NCBI GenBank assembly: GCA_937871115.1
Contig: CALMXW010000083.1
Location: forward strand, 1 to 9,778
Reading direction: 5' to 3'
Length of the DNA stretch: 9,778 bases
Source: an uncultured bacterium
Lineage (GTDB): Bacteria; Patescibacteriota; Minisyncoccia; Phycocordibacterales; CAIJYI01
Under the pieces are notes generated by a model that saw only the letters and a list, made by a program, of their open reading frames with translations, did no database searches and was not told the DNA's origin. The position numbers were made by a program, and so were the translations under genes. Positions 6,656-9,778 of the stretch are shown in pieces. How positions within the stretch are numbered: the first letter of the stretch is position 1; every line of letters begins with the position of its first letter.

Positions 6656-6740
6656 GCCCAGGTGGTGAAATTGGTATACACGCATCCTTGAGGTGGATGT
6701 GTCGCAAGACGTGGAGGTTCAAGTCCTCTCCTGGGCACCA
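6656..6740 (+). tRNA. tRNA-Leu (anticodon GAG)
   Basis: The acceptor stem GCCCAGG (6656-6662) pairs with CCTGGGC (6730-6736), followed by A and an encoded CCA (6738-6740). The D stem is GTG/CAC. The anticodon stem CATCC/GGATG encloses the loop TTGAGGT, giving anticodon GAG, which reads CUC and CUU leucine codons. The variable arm is long (13 nt with a GTC/GAC stem), the class II form expected for leucine. The T stem GGAGG/CCTCT closes a TTCAAGT loop. All arms pair, so it looks functional. CUC and CUU are frequent leucine codons in the neighbouring genes, which fits. Confidence 0.96.
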
Positions 6741-6748
6741 TAAAATTC

Positions 6749-7558
6749 ATGTCTCTACGCTTCTTTGATGTACATTCGCACATAAACGACAAGGCGTTTG
6801 AGGGCGACGTAGATGAAGTCATCGGCCGTATGCGAGAGGCTCGCGTGGGGTCTATTCTCGTGGGTACCGACTGGCAGATGTCGGAGCGGGCCGTGCAAAT
6901 CGCGAAAGAAAAATCTTCATCTGAAGCGCCACTCTTTGCCGCTATCGGGCTTCACCCCACCGACAATGCGAGCGAGGGGTTTGATCTCGACGCGTACCAG
7001 AAACTCGCGGCCGAAAAAGAGGTGGTGGCGATAGGGGAATGTGGTCTTGATTATTTCCGTCTTTCAGAAGAAAACCGAGCGGGAGAAGAAAAGCGGCAAA
7101 AAGATATTTTCGAGCGGCAGCTTGAGATGGCGGTCTCGCTCGACAAGCCTCTGATGATCCATTGTCGGAATGCACACCAGGATATGCTCGAAATTCTCGC
7201 CTCGAAAAAGCGCGAGCACGGCGAGAAACTTCGCGGAGACATTCACTTTTTTTCAGAAGGCAAAGATATTGCGAAAAGATATTTCGATCTCGATTTCACC
7301 GTTTCGTTCACCGGGGTGATTACTTTTGCTCGTGATTATGATGAGGCGATACAGTACGCCCCGCTCGACATGATCCTCTCGGAGACGGACTGTCCGTACG
7401 TCGCCCCCGTGCCATACCGGGGCAAACGCAACGAGCCACTCTGGGTGGAGGAGGTGGTAAAGAAGATTGCCGAGGTTCGAGGCGAGGATTTTGAAAAGGT
7501 AAGGGAAGCCATGGTCGCCAATGCCAAGCGGGTGTTTTTGAAAAAAGAAACACATTGA
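6749..7558 (+). CDS. tatD: TatD-family metal-dependent hydrolase (DNase)
   Basis: TatD proteins are cytoplasmic TIM-barrel metal enzymes with 3'-5' DNase and related deacylase activity, linked to DNA repair and quality control. The 269-residue product has the family's ligands in order: DVHSHI (H9, H11), GECGLDY (E97), MIHCRNA (H138), DIHFFSEG (H166) and SETDCPY (D214), plus the NEP segment at 228-230. Length is normal. ATG 6749 lies only 8 nt after the CCA end of tRNA-Leu, with no Shine-Dalgarno sequence. It is therefore probably made from the same primary transcript, and tRNA 3' processing would leave it an 8-nt leader. The stop codon TGA (7556-7558) overlaps the -35 box of the next promoter, and no terminator is visible. 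The symbol names the family; paralogue identity is not resolved. Confidence 0.93.
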   Translation: MSLRFFDVHSHINDKAFEGDVDEVIGRMREARVGSILVGTDWQMSERAVQIAKEKSSSEAPLFAAIGLHPTDNASEGFDLDAYQKLAAEKEVVAIGECGLDYFRLSEENRAGEEKRQKDIFERQLEMAVSLDKPLMIHCRNAHQDMLEILASKKREHGEKLRGDIHFFSEGKDIAKRYFDLDFTVSFTGVITFARDYDEAIQYAPLDMILSETDCPYVAPVPYRGKRNEPLWVEEVVKKIAEVRGEDFEKVREAMVANAKRVFLKKETH

Positions 7559-7583
7559 CAAAAAAGCCCAAGTAGTGTATACC
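7555..7583 (+). promoter_or_regulatory. Promoter of the 7712 gene, TTGACA-N17-TATACC
   Basis: A perfect TTGACA (7555-7560) is followed 17 nt later by TATACC (7578-7583), with TG directly before it. ATACCT (7579-7584) and AGGTAT (7590-7595) form a 6-bp inverted repeat with a 5-nt loop, spanning the -10 box and the predicted start near 7590. It could be an operator or a 5'-end hairpin. Confidence 0.65.
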
Positions 7584-7595
7584 TTTTTCAGGTAT

Positions 7596-7711
7596 TTGAA
7601 ATAAATCTTGAAGTTTTGCCGCAGCAGAAAGTGCCCTGTGTTCTAGGACACTCCCCGCTGTGGCAAAGCGGACTGCCGTTTTGCTTGAACAGCGCAACCC
7701 GGAGAATTGTC
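7596..7711 (+). promoter_or_regulatory. Structured 5' leader of the 7712 gene
   Basis: Between the predicted transcription start and ATG 7712 lie about 120 nt. GCAAAGCGG (7663-7671) pairs with CCGTTTTGC (7676-7684), 9 bp with one G-U and an ACTG loop. GTGTT at 7638-7642 can pair with GACAC at 7647-7651. CCGCT (7655-7659) can alternatively pair with AGCGG (7667-7671), competing with the first hairpin. GGAG (7701-7704) is the ribosome binding site. No known riboswitch is recognised. Confidence 0.4.
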
Positions 7712-8473
7712 ATGGGAAAAGCCATCGCTATTGGTCAGTCCCTGAACCTGTTATCAGTCTTAGCTAACAACGTAGACTGGGACAATCTGGACAGCGCCAC
7801 CATCCAGAAAATCATCAACGACCCCCGTCAGGCAGGACAGCAGTTCACTGCGTTCCTGCGGAATGGTGGAAAGGTCATCGTTGGCGAGCCGAAGGTCGTT
7901 GCCATCAACCGCAACCGCTTCAACCCGAAGAAGTTCATCGGGGACGGCTGGTCCATTCAGAGCGATGAGACGGACGCTCGCTCCATCGCACTCACAGAGC
8001 TTGACCTTACCAAGGTGGAGCTGCGAACGATGCTGAAGGACGGCGAAACGTACATCAAGGGCGAGGAGAAGCTCAAGCGTCTCAAGGCATCGGGTTTGGT
8101 CCGCTTGGACGCCGACATCTTCCTCACGCTCTGGGAGAACCAGCACCTCATCCCCGAAAGCTGGAAAGAGAAGGTCAACGGGAACACCCGCTACATCTTC
8201 TTTGACGGCACGGTCCTTCGGGACTCGGTCGGTCGCCGTTGCGTTCTATACCTGTACTGGCATGTCGGTGCGTGGAGCTGGGACGTGATTTGGCTGGACG
8301 TTGGCTGGGATGCCAGCGACCCGTCTGCCGTTCTCGCAACTTTCTTCATTTCTCTCCCGACTTTGTGTTGGGAGAGTTTTGTTTATCCCGAGTATGGTCG
8401 AAGGATTTTGAGAGTTGACCATTCCACCCGCCGAGCATTTTACCAATCTCATTCAGGGGTTCCGAGAGAGTGA
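7712..8473 (+). CDS. Unknown-function protein of a CPR-associated type; frame has no stop before its terminator
   Basis: I know no function for this protein. Residues 1-209 look like one globular domain: a helical start (QSLNLLSVLANNVDW), PRQAGQQFTAFLRNGGKVIVGEP (38-60), a lysine-rich helix (about 116-127), LWENQHLIPESWKEK (140-154), and a tryptophan-rich beta segment after FFDGTVLR (163-170). From memory, proteins with this wording recur in CPR genomes; that was not checked. ATG 7712 is chosen because GGAG lies 7 nt upstream; the frame is open back to TTG 7616. From about residue 210 (8339) the frame runs through a strong terminator (8352-8384) and only stops at 8471-8473, so the last 44 codons are probably mostly untranscribed. 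Codons favour CTG, AAG and C-ending triplets, unlike the neighbours, suggesting a different history. No signal peptide is visible. Confidence 0.75.
   Translation: MGKAIAIGQSLNLLSVLANNVDWDNLDSATIQKIINDPRQAGQQFTAFLRNGGKVIVGEPKVVAINRNRFNPKKFIGDGWSIQSDETDARSIALTELDLTKVELRTMLKDGETYIKGEEKLKRLKASGLVRLDADIFLTLWENQHLIPESWKEKVNGNTRYIFFDGTVLRDSVGRRCVLYLYWHVGAWSWDVIWLDVGWDASDPSAVLATFFISLPTLCWESFVYPEYGRRILRVDHSTRRAFYQSHSGVPRE
8352..8384 (+). terminator. Strong terminator located inside the 7712 reading frame
   Basis: CTCTCCCGAC (8352-8361) pairs with GTTGGGAGAG (8367-8376), 10 bp with one G-U, around TTTGT. TTTTGTTT (8377-8384) follows. All three + frames are open between 8339 and the T-run, so a frame change would not supply a stop. 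Confidence 0.87.
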
Positions 8474-8488
8474 TATACTTTTTATCGT
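8385..8488 (+). promoter_or_regulatory. Spacer with possible extended -10 promoter
   Basis: This spacer lies between the terminator at 8352 and the promoter at 8489. ATGGTC (8394-8399) and GACCAT (8417-8422) form a 6-bp inverted repeat with a 17-nt loop. TGATATACT (8471-8479) is a good extended -10 pattern (TGn plus TATACT) without a clear -35, and could start transcription near 8486. I see no RNA gene or convincing coding content beyond the read-through tail of the upstream frame. Confidence 0.35.
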
Positions 8489-8516
8489 TTGACGTTATTT
8501 AAAATGTCGGTAATAT
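8489..8516 (+). promoter_or_regulatory. Promoter of a short transcript, TTGACG-N16-TAATAT
   Basis: TTGACG (8489-8494) is followed after 16 nt by TAATAT (8511-8516). Predicted initiation near 8523 falls exactly on a perfect 6-bp hairpin, AGGCAA-TTT-TTGCCT (8523-8537), which would protect the RNA 5' end. Confidence 0.5.
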
Positions 8517-8556
8517 GGGTGGAGGCAATTTTTGCCTGAGCCACGAGAGAAGTACC

Positions 8557-8664
8557 ATGAAAAACGAATCAACCACTACTATCAGATCGCTGGTGTGTCA
8601 GCCGTGGGTCAACATGAAGAAAGGGAGGAAGACCCCACAGTTTCGAGGGCTACGCCTTAAGTAG
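8557..8664 (+). CDS. Possible 35-residue basic peptide, or a small RNA
   Basis: The open frame from ATG 8557 encodes 35 residues: MKNESTTTIRSLVCQPW, then VNMKKGRKTPQFRGLRLK and TAG. The second half is strongly basic. I do not recognise it. An in-frame ATG at 8515 would give 49 residues, but it overlaps the -10 box of the nearer promoter and could only be used from the upstream one. The ribosome binding site is weak (GAGAG at 8545-8549). The case for expression is better than the case for coding: a promoter, a hairpin at the predicted 5' end, and a terminator bracket about 150 nt. The last five codons and the stop all lie in the terminator hairpin. GTGGGTC (8607-8613) can pair with GACCCCAC downstream past one bulge. 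A structured non-coding RNA is therefore an equal alternative. Confidence 0.4.
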   Translation: MKNESTTTIRSLVCQPWVNMKKGRKTPQFRGLRLK

Positions 8665-8676
8665 CCCTCTTTTATT
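8645..8676 (+). terminator. Rho-independent terminator of the short transcript
   Basis: GAGGGCTAC (8645-8653) pairs perfectly with GTAGCCCTC (8661-8669) around GCCTTAA, followed by TTTTATT (8670-8676). The stop codon of the 35-codon frame (8662-8664) is in the descending arm. Confidence 0.88.
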
Positions 8677-8705
8677 ACAGTTTGCAAAGCCACTGAAACA
8701 AACAT

Positions 8706-8734
8706 TTGCAATATAAGCCGCTTTTTGCTAGTAT
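8706..8734 (+). promoter_or_regulatory. rpsF-ssb promoter, TTGCAA-N17-TAGTAT with extended -10
   Basis: TTGCAA (8706-8711) and TAGTAT (8729-8734) are 17 nt apart, with TGC (8726-8728) before the -10. Only 9 nt separate the -10 from ATG 8744, so the mRNA would start at or within about four bases of the start codon. Confidence 0.65.
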
Positions 8735-8743
8735 ACGCCCTAT

Positions 8744-9259
8744 ATGGCAAAAGAAGACAAGACAGTACAGGGCGAAGAGCTCGAAATGGACAGCACGGAC
8801 CCCCGTATCTACGAGGTGAGTTATCACGTGCTCTCCACCATGCCCGAGGAGCATCTCGCCGAAGAAGCCTCAAAAATAAAGGAAATTATCGTTTCCAATG
8901 GCGGAATAATCCTCTCGGAGGAAGAGCCAAAGCTCATGACCCTCGCCTACGCTATCGACAAAGTCATCGCCAACAAGCGAGCTTGGTACGAGAGCGCATT
9001 CTTCGGTTGGGTGAAGTTTGAGGCCGAGCCTGCCGCAGTCGCCAAGCTCAAGAAATTCCTCGACGAAAACAACAACCTCCTCCGAAGCCTCATCATCAAG
9101 ACCGTCCGCGAAAACACGATGATCAAGAAATCTTTGCTCATTGCGAAGAAGCCTCTCATCGGTGACGAAGAGAAAGAAAAAGAAGCAGAGAAGGTTGAAA
9201 TTCCACAAGAAATTAACGAAGCAGAAATCGACAAACAGATCGAAGACCTCGTCGTTTAA
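8744..9259 (+). CDS. rpsF: 30S ribosomal protein S6
   Basis: S6 binds 16S rRNA together with S18 in the platform of the small subunit. The ferredoxin-like core runs from about IYEVSYHVLS (22-31) through the helix EEHLAEEASKIKEII, IILSEEEPKLMTLAYAIDK (55-73), the FFGWVKFEAE strand and the KLKKFLDENNNLLRSLIIKTV helix. The usual protein is about 95-135 residues. This one has 171 because of an acidic N-terminal extension of about 20 residues and a charged C-terminal tail from about 138, rich in E and K. ATG 8744 is chosen because the promoter predicts a transcript beginning next to it; ATG 8786 (residue 15) is an alternative start with no better ribosome binding site. ssb follows after 24 nt, the classic rpsF-ssb arrangement. 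Confidence 0.93.
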   Translation: MAKEDKTVQGEELEMDSTDPRIYEVSYHVLSTMPEEHLAEEASKIKEIIVSNGGIILSEEEPKLMTLAYAIDKVIANKRAWYESAFFGWVKFEAEPAAVAKLKKFLDENNNLLRSLIIKTVRENTMIKKSLLIAKKPLIGDEEKEKEAEKVEIPQEINEAEIDKQIEDLVV

Positions 9260-9283
9260 TAATAATTTTGGAAATAACCTTCT

Positions 9284-9748
9284 ATGTTCCTCAACAAAGC
9301 TATCATCTACGGCAACCTTACTCGTGATCCAGAGCTCAAGTCTCTCCCATCTGGCATCAAGGTGACGAGCCTCAGCATGGCTACCAATCGCGTCTTTAAA
9401 GACAAGAATGGGGTGAAGCAGGAGATGGCAGACTTTCACAACGTCGTATTGTTTGGCCAGCAGGCAGAGCTCGTGGCGCAATACTTGAAGAAGGGAAGCA
9501 GTGCTTTGATAGAGGGTCGAATGCAGACAAGGAGCTGGGATGCTCAGGACGGAACCAAGAAATTCCGCACGGAGATTGTCGCCGAGCGAGTACAGTTTGG
9601 GCCGAAATCAAGTGGTGGCGGTACGAGTGGCTCATTCCAGCGTGGAGGCTCCGAAGGGGGCAGCCCAGCAGGTCAGTCGAAAGAGCCGGAGCTTGACACA
9701 ATCCAGTATCCGGAGGAAGATATCAGAGCGGAAGACATACCGTTTTAA
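9284..9748 (+). CDS. ssb: Single-stranded DNA-binding protein
   Basis: SSB coats single-stranded DNA during replication, repair and recombination, and recruits partners through its C-terminal tip. The 154-residue product has the OB-fold at about 1-106: NKAIIYGNLTRDPELKSLPSG, FHNVVLFGQQAE, GSSALIEGRMQTRSW and FRTEIVAERVQF. A glycine/serine-rich linker follows (about 109-132), then an acidic end finishing in AEDIPF, the conserved partner-binding tip. The gene is complete. It lies 24 nt after rpsF and is most likely cotranscribed from the promoter at 8706. Only a weak GGAAA (9270-9274) precedes the ATG. In many bacteria rpsR follows in this operon; here the window ends 30 nt later. Confidence 0.95.
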   Translation: MFLNKAIIYGNLTRDPELKSLPSGIKVTSLSMATNRVFKDKNGVKQEMADFHNVVLFGQQAELVAQYLKKGSSALIEGRMQTRSWDAQDGTKKFRTEIVAERVQFGPKSSGGGTSGSFQRGGSEGGSPAGQSKEPELDTIQYPEEDIRAEDIPF

Positions 9749-9768
9749 GTTTAGAATAATAAATTATC

Positions 9769-9778
9769 ATGATTAAGA
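9769..9778 (+). CDS. Possible start of the next gene, cut by the window edge
   Basis: ATG at 9769 opens a frame reading M-I-K before the window ends. Position after rpsF-ssb would suit rpsR (S18), but three codons cannot identify it, and the AT-rich 20 nt before it hold no Shine-Dalgarno sequence. Confidence 0.25.

Noticed and set aside
7594..7604. ATTTGAAATAA shared with the inverted-repeat arms at 2594-2685
   Set aside because: An AT-rich match of about 11 nt is expected by chance in a window this size; the rest of the element is absent.
7616..7711. N-terminal extension of the 7712 gene from TTG
   Set aside because: The frame is open, but the stretch forms RNA hairpins, has a rare start codon and no ribosome binding site, and GGAG stands before ATG 7712. 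Treated as leader.
8390..8473. Read-through tail of the 7712 frame as a functional C-terminal domain
   Set aside because: It lies beyond a strong terminator, has no domain-like pattern, and ends at a stop inside a promoter-like region; kept only as part of the open frame.
8870..9481. 203-codon open frame on the minus strand
   Set aside because: It overlaps rpsF and ssb, both clearly coding on the + strand; its phenylalanine/valine-rich content reflects the reverse complement of acidic, lysine-rich codons.
1..9778. CRISPR array, transposase, integrase or rRNA
   Set aside because: No regularly spaced repeats, no recombinase or transposase motifs, and no rRNA-like sequence were seen on either strand.

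Overview
This looks like a chromosomal segment of a Candidate Phyla Radiation (Patescibacteria) bacterium, most probably from the Parcubacteria side. The grounds are indirect: very compact gene spacing, housekeeping proteins with CPR-style wording (acylphosphatase, RluA/RluD-type synthase, S6, L19), many core genes without a Shine-Dalgarno sequence, and a protein at 7712-8473 of a type I associate from memory with CPR genomes. TGA ends several genes, so the code is the standard bacterial one rather than the recoded one of Gracilibacteria or Absconditabacteria. Every gene I support is on the + strand. No phage, transposase, CRISPR array or rRNA is visible.

Layout. 1-79: a short UUCG-loop hairpin probably ends an upstream unit. 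80-1576: a secreted zinc-dependent phospholipase C / S1-P1-nuclease-like protein with its own strong terminator. 1698-3659: galU, acylphosphatase and uppS. UDP-glucose and undecaprenyl diphosphate both feed envelope polysaccharide synthesis. Between galU and the acylphosphatase lies a perfect 29-bp inverted repeat with a 34-nt GC-rich loop. 3764-4852: an M14-like (DUF2817-type) zinc peptidase with a strong ribosome binding site and a good terminator. 4953-5717: an rRNA pseudouridine synthase carrying a short, palindrome-like in-frame insertion. 5774-6034: an 86-residue protein of unknown function. 6107-6562: ribosomal protein L19. 6656-6740: tRNA-Leu(GAG), followed 8 nt later by a TatD-family nuclease (6749-7558). 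8744-9748: S6 and SSB, probably followed by another gene that starts at the window edge.

The least ordinary stretch is 7555-8676, between tatD and the S6-SSB operon. It has two self-contained transcription units. The first starts from a TTGACA promoter that overlaps the tatD stop codon, has a structured leader of about 120 nt, and encodes a protein I cannot assign a function. Its reading frame runs without a stop through a textbook Rho-independent terminator. The second is a transcript of about 150 nt with a hairpin at its predicted 5' end, a possible 35-residue basic peptide, and a terminator whose stem contains the peptide's last codons and stop. Base and codon use here differ from the neighbours. 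If the window holds an undescribed system, this pair is my best candidate, but its function cannot be read from the sequence.

A second pattern concerns translation starts. Four genes outside the recognisable core set have clear Shine-Dalgarno sequences, while galU, uppS, rluD-like, rplS, tatD, rpsF and ssb lack a good one. The rpsF and perhaps the rluD-like promoter sit so close to the start codon that their mRNAs may be leaderless.
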